Below, in pieces: positions 43,854 to 53,876 of a stretch of DNA of 64,000 nt (position 1 is the stretch's first letter; the number at the start of each line of letters is the position of its first letter). Source of the DNA: Burkholderiales bacterium. GTDB taxonomy: Bacteria; Pseudomonadota; Gammaproteobacteria; Burkholderiales; Casimicrobiaceae. The stretch is taken from contig CAJPFI010000035.1 of the NCBI GenBank assembly GCA_905339295.1, positions 18,150 to 82,149 on the forward strand, written 5' to 3'. The notes beneath the pieces are model-generated. The model ran no database searches. It saw only the letters and a list, made by a program, of their open reading frames with translations, and was not told where the DNA came from. The translations under genes and the position numbers were made by a program.

Positions 43854-45041
43854 ATGGCCACTCCCAGCGCAACGCTTCCCCGCGCGGCCGCGCCGCGCGA
43901 GATCCCGCACGACGTCTCGCCCGGCCTCTGGACGCTCGCGTGGCGCAGGCTTTCCGCCGACCGGGTGGGCATGGTGTCGCTCGCGATCGTCGTCGCGTTC
44001 GTCGTGCTGATGATCCTGTCGGGCACCGGCCTGGTCGCGAAGGACTGGGCGCGCGAGGTCGGCGTCAACTACGCGCCGCCGTCGTTCGTCGGCGCCGACG
44101 TCGAGGCCGGCGCGCCGGCGGCGCCCGCGGCGCCCGCGGCGAGCGTGTCCGCGGGCGACTGGCAGTCGTCGATCGTCGACCCGCTCGCCGACGTGATCGC
44201 CGAGCTGAAGGGCACGAAGCGCGCGGCCGCGCCCGGCGCCGCGCCGGCCGAGGGCGGGAGCGTCGACCCGCTGGCCGACGTGATGGCCGACATCCGCGCG
44301 GGCAAGGCCGCGGAGACGGCGGCCCCCGCGACCGCGGACGTCCGCAGCGCGACGCTTCCGTTCGGCGGCGACAAGTGGGGCCGCGACGTGGTCGCGAAGA
44401 CGATCAAGGGCTCGGAGACGTCGATCTTCGTCGGCATCGCGGCGGCGCTGGTCGCCACCGCGCTCGGCACGCTGTTCGGCGCGGTGGCCGGCTACTACGG
44501 CCGCTGGGTCGACGACGCGTTCAACTGGTTCTACTCGGTGTTCAACTCGATCCCGTACCTGCTGCTGATCCTCGCGTTCGCCGCGGTGCTGCAGCAGAAG
44601 GGGATGCTCACGATCATCCTGATCCTCGGCCTCACCGGCTGGACCGGCGTGTTCCGGCTGATCCGCGCCGAGTACCTGAAGCACAAGTCGCGCGAGTACG
44701 TGCAGGCCGCCGACGCGATCGGCGCGTCGAACGCGCGCCGGATGTTCGTGCACATCTTCCCGAACGTGTCGCACGTCGTGCTGGTGCAGCTCTCGATCCT
44801 GGTCGTCGGCTTCATCAAGGCCGAGGTGATCCTGTCGTTCCTCGGCTTCGGCGTGCCGGTCGACGTCGTCTCGTGGGGATCGATGCTGAACGAGGCGCAG
44901 AACGAGCTGATCCTCGGCAAGTGGTGGCAGCTCGTCGCCGCGACGGTCGCGATGGCGACGCTCGTCACCGCGTTCTCGCTGTTCACCGACGCGCTGCGCG
45001 ACGCGCTCGACCCGAAGCTCAAGGGGCTGAAAGGGCACTGA
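43854..45041 (+). CDS. Peptide-type ABC permease (OppC/DppC-like) with inserted loop
   Basis: 395 residues, longer than usual (about 300). After the first span (residues about 38-60) the periplasmic loop contains an Ala/Pro-rich insertion (about 83-165) holding two copies of VDPLADV-(I/M)-A-(E/D) (residues 108-117 and 137-146). Then the conserved [15 protein letters not shown] and five more spans; EAA loop [26 protein letters not shown]. Confidence 0.9.
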   Translation: MATPSATLPRAAAPREIPHDVSPGLWTLAWRRLSADRVGMVSLAIVVAFVVLMILSGTGLVAKDWAREVGVNYAPPSFVGADVEAGAPAAPAAPAASVSAGDWQSSIVDPLADVIAELKGTKRAAAPGAAPAEGGSVDPLADVMADIRAGKAAETAAPATADVRSATLPFGGDKWGRDVVAKTIKGSETSIFVGIAAALVATALGTLFGAVAGYYGRWVDDAFNWFYSVFNSIPYLLLILAFAAVLQQKGMLTIILILGLTGWTGVFRLIRAEYLKHKSREYVQAADAIGASNARRMFVHIFPNVSHVVLVQLSILVVGFIKAEVILSFLGFGVPVDVVSWGSMLNEAQNELILGKWWQLVAATVAMATLVTAFSLFTDALRDALDPKLKGLKGH

Positions 45042-45043
45042 CG

Positions 45044-46768
45044 ATGCAAAGGGACTCCGCGCCCGCCGGCGGCGAGCCGCTGATCCAGGTTCGCGACCTG
45101 CGCATCTCGTTCCGCCTCGGCGGCGACGCGACGTTCGACGCGGTGAAGGGCGTCTCGTTCGACATCCCGAACGACAGCACGGTGGCGCTGGTCGGCGAGT
45201 CGGGCTCGGGCAAGAGCGTGACGGCGCTCGCGATCCTGGGCCTGCTGCCGCCCGAGAACTCGATCGTCGATCCGCGCAGCCGGATCCTGTACGGCGGGCG
45301 CAACCTCGTCGGCCTGTCGGGCCGGGCGATGCGCGACCTGCGCGGCGCCGACATCTCGATGATCTTCCAGGAGCCGATGACGTCGCTCAATCCGGTGTTT
45401 CCGGTCGGCTACCAGCTCTGCGAGGTGCTCAAGCTCCACCGCGGCCTCGGCCAGCGCGCGGCGCGCAAGCGCGCGGTCGAGCTCCTGGACGAGGTCGGCA
45501 TCCCCGAGCCGCAGCGGCGCATCGACGCGTACCCCTCGCAGCTGTCCGGCGGCCAGCAGCAGCGCGTGATGATCGCGATGGCGATCGCGTGCGAGCCCAA
45601 GCTCCTGATCGCCGACGAGCCGACGACGGCGCTCGACGTCACGATCCAGAAGCAGATCCTCGACCTCGTCGCCGAACTGCAGAAGCGCCACCGGATGAGC
45701 GTGCTGTTCATCACGCACGACCTCGCGGTGGTCGGCGAGATCGCCGACCGCGTCGTCGTGATGCGCGAAGGCGAGATCCGCGAGCAGGGGAGCGCGAAGG
45801 AGGTGTTCGAGTCTCCGCGCGACTCGTACACGAAGGCGCTGCTGCAGTGCCGCCCGGCGCTCGACCGCCGGCCGATGCGCCTGCCGGTGATCGACGACTA
45901 CATGGGCGACGGCCGCGGACCCCGGCACCTCGACGAGCGCCCGCGCGGGATCTCGCCCTCCGACCCGGTCATCCTCGACGTGAGGAAGCTCGGCAAGAGC
46001 TTCCACGTGCGCGAGGGGATCATCGGCAGGCGCGAGTTCAAGGCGGTGTCCGACGTGTCGTTCGCGCTGCGCCGGGGAAAGACGCTGGGGCTGGTCGGCG
46101 AGTCGGGGTCCGGGAAGACGACCGTGGGACTGACGCTGATGCGGCTGCACGAGGCGACGACGGGCGAGGCGCTGTTCGACGGCCGCGACATCCTGTCGAT
46201 GTCCGAGCGGGAGTTCATGCCCTACAAGCGGCGCATCCAGATCATCTTCCAGAACCCGTACGCGTCGCTCAACCCGCGCTTCACGGTCGGCCAGATCCTG
46301 ACCGAACCGATGCTGATCCACGGCATCGGCGACGGCGCGCGGCAGCGCACCGACATGGTGTTCGAGCTGCTGGGCAAGGTCGGGCTGCCGGACGCGTCGT
46401 TCTACAAGTACCCGCACGAGTTCTCGGGGGGGCAGCGACAGCGCATCGCGATCGCTCGCTGCCTCACGCTCAGGCCCGACATCCTGATCTGCGACGAGTC
46501 GGTCTCGGCGCTCGACGTCTCGGTTCAGGCGCAGGTGCTGAACCTGCTGCAGGACCTCCAGGACGAGTTCCGGCTGTCCTACCTGTTCATCTCGCACGAC
46601 CTCGCGGTGGTCAAGTACATCTCCGACGAGGTGATGGTGATGAACGAGGGGAAGGTCGTCGAGATCGCGGACGCCGACACGATCTACCGCCACCCGCGCG
46701 AGCCCTACACGCAGCGGCTCCTGTCGGCGATTCCCAAGGGTTGGCGGGGCGCGCGCGCCGGCGCGTAG
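45044..46768 (+). CDS. Fused double ABC ATPase (GsiA/YejF-like)
   Basis: 574 residues with two complete nucleotide-binding domains. Domain 1: [42 protein letters not shown]. Domain 2 (from about residue 310): [43 protein letters not shown]. Joins the role of OppD and OppF in one chain. It follows the OppC-like gene by 2 bases. Confidence 0.93.
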   Translation: MQRDSAPAGGEPLIQVRDLRISFRLGGDATFDAVKGVSFDIPNDSTVALVGESGSGKSVTALAILGLLPPENSIVDPRSRILYGGRNLVGLSGRAMRDLRGADISMIFQEPMTSLNPVFPVGYQLCEVLKLHRGLGQRAARKRAVELLDEVGIPEPQRRIDAYPSQLSGGQQQRVMIAMAIACEPKLLIADEPTTALDVTIQKQILDLVAELQKRHRMSVLFITHDLAVVGEIADRVVVMREGEIREQGSAKEVFESPRDSYTKALLQCRPALDRRPMRLPVIDDYMGDGRGPRHLDERPRGISPSDPVILDVRKLGKSFHVREGIIGRREFKAVSDVSFALRRGKTLGLVGESGSGKTTVGLTLMRLHEATTGEALFDGRDILSMSEREFMPYKRRIQIIFQNPYASLNPRFTVGQILTEPMLIHGIGDGARQRTDMVFELLGKVGLPDASFYKYPHEFSGGQRQRIAIARCLTLRPDILICDESVSALDVSVQAQVLNLLQDLQDEFRLSYLFISHDLAVVKYISDEVMVMNEGKVVEIADADTIYRHPREPYTQRLLSAIPKGWRGARAGA

Positions 46769-46780
46769 CGGCGCCGGGGG

Positions 46781-48136
46781 TCAGAGCGTGAACGCGAGCT
46801 CGCGCACCAGCGCGCCGGGCACGCGGACGCTCGACATCGCGCGCGACGCGTAGCACTCGGCGGAGAGCATCAGCTCGGTCTCGCGCGTGAGCGCCTCGAG
46901 GTTCGAGCCCAGCATCCGGTAGAGCGTGTCGTCGAAGCGCAGCACGTCGACCGGCGCGACGATGCGCCCGCGCTCGACCCAGAACGTCGCGAAGCGCGTC
47001 ATGCCGGTGATCCGGCACGCGGGGCGATCGGAGTAGTTCGTGTACCAGAGGTTGCCGATCCAGAGCCCCGTGTCCAGCGCGGCGAGCGCGTCGTCCGCGC
47101 CGAGGTCGCCGCCGGCCATCGAGAGCGCCTCGGGCATCTCGTCGGCGTTGGCGCCGTTCGCGGCGAGCGAGAACTCGCGCGCGGTCCGCGGCGAGGTCAG
47201 CGCGCCGACGAGCGCGCCGTCGCGCACCAGCGCGACGCGGTCGGGACGCGCGAAGCCCTCGGCCTGGAACGCCGGCGCGACGCCCCCCGCCGTGTCCTCG
47301 TCGATCGACACGCGCGGATCGAGGCGCACGCCGGCGAGCATGCGCGCGAGCGGGCTCTGGCGCGTCTCCAGCGCGCGGGCGGAGAAGCCGCCCCAGCCCA
47401 GCAGTCCCGCGATCTCGTCGAGCGCGGACGGCGCCAGATAGGCGCGGTACCGACCCGGGACGAGCGCCTTCGCCGGCCGCGCCACCAGCGCGAGCCGCTC
47501 CCGCGCGCGCGCCATGCGGGCGAGGAAGTCGTCGCGCTCCCACGCGAAGCCGGCGTACGCGCTCTTCACCGCCTTGTCGGTGCGGTCGTAGAGACTCCAT
47601 TCGAGGTTGAACGTCGTCGTGGCGTGCCAGTTGCGCTGGCCTTCGCTGTTCGCGAAGCCGCGCCACATCGGGCCGGCCGCGTAGATGCCGACGAGGTCGA
47701 GGCCGTGCGCGGCGGCGAGGATGCCGTCGACGACGGCCTCGGCCGGCGGCAGCTCGCCGGCGCGTTCGAGGCGCGAGTTCTCGACGCGCTCCGGGAGCAG
47801 GAGGTGCGGATCGTCTTCGAGGTCCGGCAGCACGGCGCGCAGCCCCCCGACCGCATCCGCGATCGCCGCGCGATCGGCCGCCGCGTCGCCCGACATGGCG
47901 AGCGCGTGCGTCGCGTGGCGCGAGCCGCGCACGAGACGGACCGACAGCGTGTGCTGCGCGACGCTTCCCGCCTGCCGGACCTTGCCGCGGTTCATGCGCG
48001 CGAAGTCGGTCGCCTCGCCGGACGCCGTCGCCGTGTACCGCTCGCCCGGCGCGAGCGCCGACTCGATCGCGGCGATCGCGTCACGGAAGCGCTCCTCCGC
48101 GTTCGCGGCCACGCCGCGCGCGTCCGCTGCCGCCAT
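46781..48136 (-). CDS. TldD/PmbA-family protein, PmbA-type
   Basis: 451 residues. Of the two genes in this pair, this one lacks an HExxxH motif, which matches PmbA/TldE, the non-zinc partner. Typical strings are FARMNRGKVRQAGSV and the C-terminal ITGMTRFATFWVERGRIVAPVDVLRFDDTLYRML. TldD/PmbA degrade peptides such as microcin precursors and antitoxins. Start by TGATG overlap with the tldD-like gene. Next gene upstream in the window is the double ATPase on the other strand. Confidence 0.85.
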   Translation of the reverse strand: MAAADARGVAANAEERFRDAIAAIESALAPGERYTATASGEATDFARMNRGKVRQAGSVAQHTLSVRLVRGSRHATHALAMSGDAAADRAAIADAVGGLRAVLPDLEDDPHLLLPERVENSRLERAGELPPAEAVVDGILAAAHGLDLVGIYAAGPMWRGFANSEGQRNWHATTTFNLEWSLYDRTDKAVKSAYAGFAWERDDFLARMARARERLALVARPAKALVPGRYRAYLAPSALDEIAGLLGWGGFSARALETRQSPLARMLAGVRLDPRVSIDEDTAGGVAPAFQAEGFARPDRVALVRDGALVGALTSPRTAREFSLAANGANADEMPEALSMAGGDLGADDALAALDTGLWIGNLWYTNYSDRPACRITGMTRFATFWVERGRIVAPVDVLRFDDTLYRMLGSNLEALTRETELMLSAECYASRAMSSVRVPGALVRELAFTL

Positions 48137-49566
48137 CAGGCCTCCCCGCCGAACACGTCGACGCCGGTGAACACGCACGCCGGCGACGCGTGGCCGACCC
48201 AGATGATCTGCGACGGCTCGCCCTTGCCGCAGTACGGCGTGCCGAGCACCTGCACCGTCGAGGCGTCGCCGACCGCGGCGAGGCTCCTCCAGAAGGACGC
48301 GGAGATGCCGCGGTAGTTCGGATTCTTCACGACGCCCGCGAGCCTCCCGTCCTCGATCAGCACGCCCCGCTCGCAGCCGAACTGGAACTTGTTGCGCGAG
48401 TCGTCGATCGACCACGACGCGTTGGTCTGCATGTACACGCCGCGGCCGATGCGCCCGACCATCTCGTCGAACGTCGAGTCGCCCGGCTCGAGGTTCAGGT
48501 TCGCCATCCGGTCGATCGGCGGGCGGTTCCAGTTGTCGGCGCGCGCGTTCGCGACGCCGGGCAGTCCCGCGCGCGCCTGCGAGATCGCGCCGCCCAGCGG
48601 CCGCTCGAGGATGCCGCGGCGGATGAGGTGCGTGCGCGCGGCGCGCGTGCCCTCGTCGTCGAAGGCGTAGCTCGCGAGCTCCTCGGCGCGCGTCGGATCG
48701 AACGTGATGTCGAGCAGGTCGGAGCCGTACCGGTACGAGCCGAACATGTCGGGCGTCACGAAGCTCGTGCCGGCGAAGTTGCGCTCGTCGCCCAGGATGC
48801 GGTCGAGCTCGAGCGGGTGCCCGATCGACTCGTGGATCTGCATGATCATCTGGTCCGGCGCGAGCAGCACGTCCATCGTTCCCGACGGGCAGTTCGGCGC
48901 GAGCACGAGCTCGAGCGCCTCCTCGGCGATGCGCCGGCCCGACCCGGCGAAGCCGAACCGCGCGAGGATCTCCGGTCCGCCCTGCTGGCAGATGCCGCGG
49001 TAGCCGTTGAGGGTGCGCGTCTGCGCGTCGCCGTTCGCGTGCGCGAGGACCGCGATCCCCGGGAGCACCATCCGGAAGCGCTGCACGACGTCGCCGCCCT
49101 CGCTCGTCACCAGCCGGTGCGTCGCATGTCGCACCTCGACGCCCGTGCTCCAGTCGACGATGCGCGGGTCGATCGCGGCGGCGGTCGACTCGGCCATAAG
49201 CAGGTCGTACCAGTCGCGCGGCGAGGGCTCCGGGGCATCGAGCGACGGCGACGCATAGTCGCCGCGCGGCGCCGGCCGCGGCAGAGAGCGCGTGTCGAAC
49301 AGCGCGCGCGGCGCCGTCGCGCGCGCCCACTCCGCGGCGCGCTCGAGCGCCGCGGTCAGCCCGGCCGCCGACAGGTCCGGCGTCGCGGCGTAGCCGTAGC
49401 CGCCGCCCGCGTACACGGTCGCCATCACGCCGCGGTCGCTCGAGCGGGAGAGCGGCAGCGGCACGTTCTTGCGCACCTCGTGTCCGGCGACGCGCTCGTC
49501 GACGAAGCGCAGCGACCAGAAGTCGGCGTCGAGGGAGATGCGGGGCAGCGCGAGGTCGAGCGGCAT
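48136..49566 (-). CDS. TldD/PmbA-family metalloprotease, TldD-type
   Basis: 476 residues. The zinc site motif HESIGH (HExxxH) in MQIHESIGHPLELDRILG identifies the TldD partner. Other strings: GSYRYGSDLLDITFDP and NKFQFGCERGVLIEDGRL. Cleaves unfolded peptides as a heterodimer with the PmbA-type product encoded 1 base downstream. Upstream, GATCAGG triplets lie at 49567-49595. Confidence 0.88.
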   Translation of the reverse strand: MPLDLALPRISLDADFWSLRFVDERVAGHEVRKNVPLPLSRSSDRGVMATVYAGGGYGYAATPDLSAAGLTAALERAAEWARATAPRALFDTRSLPRPAPRGDYASPSLDAPEPSPRDWYDLLMAESTAAAIDPRIVDWSTGVEVRHATHRLVTSEGGDVVQRFRMVLPGIAVLAHANGDAQTRTLNGYRGICQQGGPEILARFGFAGSGRRIAEEALELVLAPNCPSGTMDVLLAPDQMIMQIHESIGHPLELDRILGDERNFAGTSFVTPDMFGSYRYGSDLLDITFDPTRAEELASYAFDDEGTRAARTHLIRRGILERPLGGAISQARAGLPGVANARADNWNRPPIDRMANLNLEPGDSTFDEMVGRIGRGVYMQTNASWSIDDSRNKFQFGCERGVLIEDGRLAGVVKNPNYRGISASFWRSLAAVGDASTVQVLGTPYCGKGEPSQIIWVGHASPACVFTGVDVFGGEA

Positions 49567-49632
49567 GGCGGGGATCAGGGATCAGGGATCAGCGAGCGGA
49601 GGCGGGGAGTGGCGAGCGTACCGCCGAAACGG

Positions 49633-50175
49633 TCAACCAGGCGGCGGCCCGTCATCGTCCGGCGTGTCTTCGTTCGTCGCGGTCCGCGCTCCCGGCGCCA
49701 GCGCCAGCCGCGCCAGCGCCTCGCCCGTCACTCGCGCGATCCGCCAGTCCGGCATCACGGTCGCGCCGAGCCGCTCGTAGAACCCGATCGCCGGCGCATT
49801 CCAGTCCAGCACCGACCATTCGAAGCGTCCGCAGCGGCGCTCGACGGCGATCGCGGCAACCGCATGCAGCAGGCGCGTGCCGACGCCGCGCGCCCGGAAC
49901 GCCGGGCGGACGTAGAGATCCTCCAGCCAGAGGCCGCGGCGCGCGAGGAAGGTCGAGAAGGTCGGGAAGAACAGCGCGAACCCGGCAATCTCGCCGCCGA
50001 CCTCGGCCAGCAGCACCTCGGCCGCGGGCGTGCCCCCGAACAACGCGGCGCCGAGCTCGGCGGCGGTCCCGGTGTGCAGGTGCGCGAGCCGCTCGTAGTC
50101 GGCGAGTTCGCCGATCAGACGGTGCAGCGCGGCGACGTCGCCGGGCCCGGCGACGCGGAGGACGACCGGTTCCAT
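49633..50175 (-). CDS. GNAT-family N-acetyltransferase
   Basis: 180 residues with the GNAT core: LADYERLAHLHT, the acetyl-CoA motif A RPAFRARGVGTRLLHAV (R-x-x-G-x-G/A type), and WNAPAIGFYERLGATV. Substrate unknown (diamine-acetyltransferase-like by pattern). The stop codon of the next GNAT gene lies 5 bases upstream, so both are in one transcript. Confidence 0.88.
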   Translation of the reverse strand: MEPVVLRVAGPGDVAALHRLIGELADYERLAHLHTGTAAELGAALFGGTPAAEVLLAEVGGEIAGFALFFPTFSTFLARRGLWLEDLYVRPAFRARGVGTRLLHAVAAIAVERRCGRFEWSVLDWNAPAIGFYERLGATVMPDWRIARVTGEALARLALAPGARTATNEDTPDDDGPPPG

Positions 50176-50180
50176 CCTCG

Positions 50181-50675
50181 TCAGGCCACGCGCAGGCCGA
50201 GGATCACGAGGTCGCGCTCGACGCCGTCGAGTTCCGCGACGCGCGGCAATTCGCCCCAGCGGGCGAACCCCGCCCCCGCGAGCAGCGCGAGGCTCGGCGC
50301 GTTGTGGCCGAACACGAACGCGAGCAGCGTCGCGAGCCCGAGCGCCGGAGCCCGGGCGATCGCATGGCCGAGGAGCGTTCGCGCGAGCCCGCGGCGCTGC
50401 GCGGCGGGCGCCGTGTAGAAGCCGATTTCGGCGGTCCGGGAATAGGCGGGACGACCATAGAACGACCGTACCGACAGCCAGGCCTCCACTTCGCCGGCCC
50501 GGCCGGTCGACACCCAGAGAGGCCTGCGTTCGGGGTCGAATTCGCGAAACCATCCTTCCCGCGCCGCAACAGACACGATTTCCGTGTCCGCCGTGGCCAT
50601 CCGGCCGGGTATCGACGCATTGTAGATCGCTACGACCTGAGGCAAATCAGCGGCTTGCGCGTGCCGTATCGTCAT
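50181..50675 (-). CDS. GNAT-family N-acetyltransferase, phosphinothricin-acetyltransferase-like
   Basis: 164 residues. Opening MTIRHAQAADLPQVVAIYNASIPGRMATADTE and motif A APAAQRRGLARTLLGHAI match the PAT/YncA-like subgroup of GNAT enzymes, which acetylate amino-acid analogues. The inner ATG at 50675 is chosen over upstream MIHFRP because the family starts at TIRHA. A divergent TonB receptor gene follows. Confidence 0.85.
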   Translation of the reverse strand: MTIRHAQAADLPQVVAIYNASIPGRMATADTEIVSVAAREGWFREFDPERRPLWVSTGRAGEVEAWLSVRSFYGRPAYSRTAEIGFYTAPAAQRRGLARTLLGHAIARAPALGLATLLAFVFGHNAPSLALLAGAGFARWGELPRVAELDGVERDLVILGLRVA

Positions 50676-50828
50676 GGTTGGCAAAATTGCAACAATTCCC
50701 GGCCGGAAGTGTATCAAGCCGATGGCTTCCGTTGCCCCGCCGATTGACGCTCAAGTAAAGTCGGGGCACGTGGCGCGCCGAGGGTCGTTTCGCCGAGTGC
50801 GGCACACATTCAACTCTGGGGGTTTCCA

Positions 50829-53561
50829 ATGGCTTTTCAGCGCAGAAAGGTTGCGGTCGCGCTCGCGTCGCTCGCCTACGCGGCGGGCTTCGGAGGCACG
50901 GCTGCCACGCTGCTCACCGCAGCGCCGGCGTTCGCTCAGTACACTGAAAAACTCACGATCACGGGCACCAACGTCCGGCGCGTCGACGCCGAGACCGGGG
51001 CGCCCGTCCAGACCATCACGCGCGAGCAGATCGAGGAGACCGGCGCGACGTCGGTGCAGGACCTGCTGCAGTTCATCACCGCGGCGACCAGCAGCGGAAA
51101 CTTCAACTCGACGACGGTCATCGGCGCGACGACGTTCGGCCTGCAGACCGCGTCGCTGCGCGGGCTGGGCGGTTCGCGCACGCTGGTCCTGCTGAACGGC
51201 CGCCGGCTCGGCGGTTTCGGCGGCGACCAGCTCAACGGCCAGTCGGTCAACCTGACGTCGATCCCGTTCAACGCGATCGAACGCGTCGAGGTGCTGAAGG
51301 ACAGCGCGTCCGCGATCTACGGCACCGACGCGATCGCAGGCGTGATCAACTTCATCCTGCGCAAGGACTACGTCGGCGCCGAGGCCAACGTCTACTACGG
51401 CATGCCGACGCGCACGCCGCGCTCGGACGGGACGATCACCGACGTCTCGGTGACGGCGGGCTGGGGCGACCTGTCGAAGGACCGCTACAACGTCTTCGTG
51501 CACGGCGCCTGGCACAAGGAGAAGGCGCTCTACCAGAAGGATCGCAACTTCGCCGACTCGTCGTACAACGAGGTCTCCGGCCTGTACGGGTTCTCGGGCA
51601 ACACGTTCCCGGCGAACATCACCGCTCCCTCCGGCTTCCCTTCGTTCGGCACGCTGAACCCGACGTACAACAACAACTGCGAGGGCTTCCCGGGATCGGT
51701 GCGGGGGCCGGACCTGATCTGGGGCGAGGACAGCCAGGTCTGCGTCTTCGACCCCACGGCCGTGGCGCAGGCCATTCCCGAGATCGAGACGACGTCGTTC
51801 TACGGCCGCGGCACGTTCCAGATCAACCGCGACTGGCAGGCGTGGGTCAGCGGCGCCTACACGCAGAGCGAGAACCACAACATCATCCAGCCGGTTCCGC
51901 TGTCGGACCTCTTCAACGATCCGATCCTCGTGCAGCCGGGGAGCGCGTACTACCCGCTCGCGTACCTGCAGCAATACGCTCCCGGCCACGTCGGCAACCC
52001 GGTGAACGTCCGCTACCGCGCGGTGCTGAACGGCAACCGCGACATCCGCGACACGAACGACGCGTGGCAGATCGTCGGCGGCGTCGAGGGCTCGTGGATG
52101 AACTGGGACATCAACGTCGCCGGGTTCTACAACGAGACCGAGCTCGAGGAAGAGCTGCTCGGAGGCTTCCCGCAGCTGTCGCTGGTGGTCCCCCTGCTCA
52201 ACAGCGGGAACGTCAACTTCTTCGGGCCGACGCCCGACGACGTCGCCGCACAGGTGCGCGCCACGAACTTCAACGGTACGGCGTTCACCGCGGGCACCAA
52301 GATGTACGGCATCGATGCCAAGGCGACCGGCGACGTCTGGAAGCTGCCCGCGGGCTCGCTCGCGGTCGCGTTCGGCGCCGAGGTCCGCAAGGAGGAGATC
52401 ACCAATTCGCCTAACGCGGCGCTGCAGACCGGCGACATCTCCGGCTATGGCGGCGCGTTCGAGGAGATCGACAAGGACCGCACCGTCTGGGCCGTCTACG
52501 CCGAGGCCGTCGCCCCGATCGTCAAGGGGCTGGAGGTCGACGTCGCGGTCAGGCACGACCATTACAGCGACATGGGCAGCACGACCAACCCGAAGGTGAC
52601 GCTGCGCTGGCAGCCGAACCGGCAGGTCCTGGTGCGCGGCACCTACGGCAAGGGCTTCCTCGCGCCGTCGCTGCAGCAGCTCTTCCTGCCGCAGCGCGCC
52701 GGCGTCACGGCACCCGGCACCAACGACCCGCTGCGCTGCGATACGACCAACGACAACCGCGACTGCAACACGCAGTTCAACGTGCTCTACGGCGGCGCAC
52801 CGGACCTCAAGCCCGAGAAGTCGACGTCGTTCACCGCGGGCTTCGTCCTCGAGCCGGTGCAGGGCGTGACCTTCGTTGCCGACTACTTCAACATCGAGGT
52901 TCGCGACCTGATCATCGCCGGCTTCCCGACCGAGACGATCCTGGGCGACCTGGACCTCTACGGCAACCTGGTGACGCGCGGTCCGGTCGATCCGAACTTC
53001 CCGATGCTGCCCGGTCCGATCACCCAGATCTCGCAGCTCAACCAGAACCTCGGCAAGGTCAAGATCGAAGGGGTCGACCTCGAGCTGCACCTGCGCTCGG
53101 AGCCGACGCGCTGGGGCCGGTTCGCCTTCGACGCGAGCGGGACGTACTTCATCAAGTACGACACGCAGAATGTCGACGGCACGTACACGGGCGGCATCTC
53201 GACCGTCGAGGGCCAGGCGGTCACCGGCGTGATCCCGCGCTGGAAGCACTACGCGACGCTGTCGTGGCTGTACGGGCCGTGGACCTTGGGGCTGTCCAAC
53301 CTGTACCAGTCGTCGTACGGCGACATGCAGACGGACTTCTTCGGCGAGCCGCGCACGGTGAGCACGATGTCGCTGTGGGACCTCCAGGGGTCGTACACGG
53401 GCATCAAGAACCTGAAGCTGACGGTGGGCGTGAAGAACCTGTTCGACACCGACCCGCCGGTCACCAACCAGCAGTACACGTTCCTGAGCGGCTTCGACCC
53501 GTCGTACTACGATGCTCGCGCCCGCTTCGTGTACGCGAGCCTCAACTGGAAGTTCTGGTAG
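50829..53561 (+). CDS. TonB-dependent outer-membrane receptor
   Basis: 910-residue outer-membrane transporter. Signal peptide MAFQRRKVAVALASLAYAAG..., cleavage near APAFAQ. Plug domain from about residue 45 (GAPVQTITREQIEETGATSVQDLLQFI, LRGLGGSRTLVLLNGRRLGG, RVEVLKDSASAIYGTDAIAGVINFI), then the 22-strand barrel ending in the aromatic C-terminus SLNWKFW. The repeated DTNDAWQIVGGVEGSW-like strands are typical. Ligand unknown; no adjacent regulator or extra transport gene. The transcript ends at the terminator 53608-53638. Confidence 0.93.
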   Translation: MAFQRRKVAVALASLAYAAGFGGTAATLLTAAPAFAQYTEKLTITGTNVRRVDAETGAPVQTITREQIEETGATSVQDLLQFITAATSSGNFNSTTVIGATTFGLQTASLRGLGGSRTLVLLNGRRLGGFGGDQLNGQSVNLTSIPFNAIERVEVLKDSASAIYGTDAIAGVINFILRKDYVGAEANVYYGMPTRTPRSDGTITDVSVTAGWGDLSKDRYNVFVHGAWHKEKALYQKDRNFADSSYNEVSGLYGFSGNTFPANITAPSGFPSFGTLNPTYNNNCEGFPGSVRGPDLIWGEDSQVCVFDPTAVAQAIPEIETTSFYGRGTFQINRDWQAWVSGAYTQSENHNIIQPVPLSDLFNDPILVQPGSAYYPLAYLQQYAPGHVGNPVNVRYRAVLNGNRDIRDTNDAWQIVGGVEGSWMNWDINVAGFYNETELEEELLGGFPQLSLVVPLLNSGNVNFFGPTPDDVAAQVRATNFNGTAFTAGTKMYGIDAKATGDVWKLPAGSLAVAFGAEVRKEEITNSPNAALQTGDISGYGGAFEEIDKDRTVWAVYAEAVAPIVKGLEVDVAVRHDHYSDMGSTTNPKVTLRWQPNRQVLVRGTYGKGFLAPSLQQLFLPQRAGVTAPGTNDPLRCDTTNDNRDCNTQFNVLYGGAPDLKPEKSTSFTAGFVLEPVQGVTFVADYFNIEVRDLIIAGFPTETILGDLDLYGNLVTRGPVDPNFPMLPGPITQISQLNQNLGKVKIEGVDLELHLRSEPTRWGRFAFDASGTYFIKYDTQNVDGTYTGGISTVEGQAVTGVIPRWKHYATLSWLYGPWTLGLSNLYQSSYGDMQTDFFGEPRTVSTMSLWDLQGSYTGIKNLKLTVGVKNLFDTDPPVTNQQYTFLSGFDPSYYDARARFVYASLNWKFW

Positions 53562-53607
53562 GCGATCGACGGCACCAGGGCGCCCGCCAGGGCGCCTCGA
53601 TCGAGGA

Positions 53608-53638
53608 GAGGGGGCGCGCATGCGCCCCCTCTTTCTTT
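53608..53638 (+). terminator. Rho-independent terminator of the TonB receptor gene
   Basis: Perfect 10-bp stem GAGGGGGCGC / GCGCCCCCTC (53608-53617 with 53622-53631), GCAT loop, then TTTCTTT. Lies 47 bases after the receptor stop. Confidence 0.88.
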
Positions 53639-53654
53639 CCGGGCGGCCGTGTGG

Positions 53655-53876
53655 GTCGGGCTTCAGCCCGACGCTCTTCCTCCTTGGGCCAGGCTTCAGC
53701 CCGACGCTCCCCCTCGTTGGGCCAGGCTTCAGCCCGACTCCCATCCCCTGTGGGTCGGGCTTCAGCCCGACGCGCCTCCTCCTTGGGCCAGGCTTCAGCC
53801 CGACGCTCCTCCGTCATGGGTCGGGCTTCAGCCCGACGCTCTCCCTCCGTGGGCCAGGGTTCAGCCCGACTCCCGC
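53655..53876. repeat. REP-like array, seven units at an exact 33-bp period
   Basis: Seven copies of the core (C/G)TTCAGCCCGAC with the conserved C at 53661, 53694, 53727, 53760, 53793, 53826 and 53859, that is every 33 bases. Units 1, 4 and 6 are the palindromic GTCGGGCTTCAGCCCGAC; the others have GGGCCAGG(C/G)TTCAGCCCGAC. It is the same family as the array at 15491-15723, in reverse orientation. As 33 is 11 codons, the array stays in frame with the recG reading frame and would be translated as seven 11-residue repeats. Confidence 0.93.

Noticed and set aside
53655..53876. CRISPR array
   Set aside because: Same REP-like family with regular 33-bp spacing, spacers too short (about 13 bases) and no cas genes.
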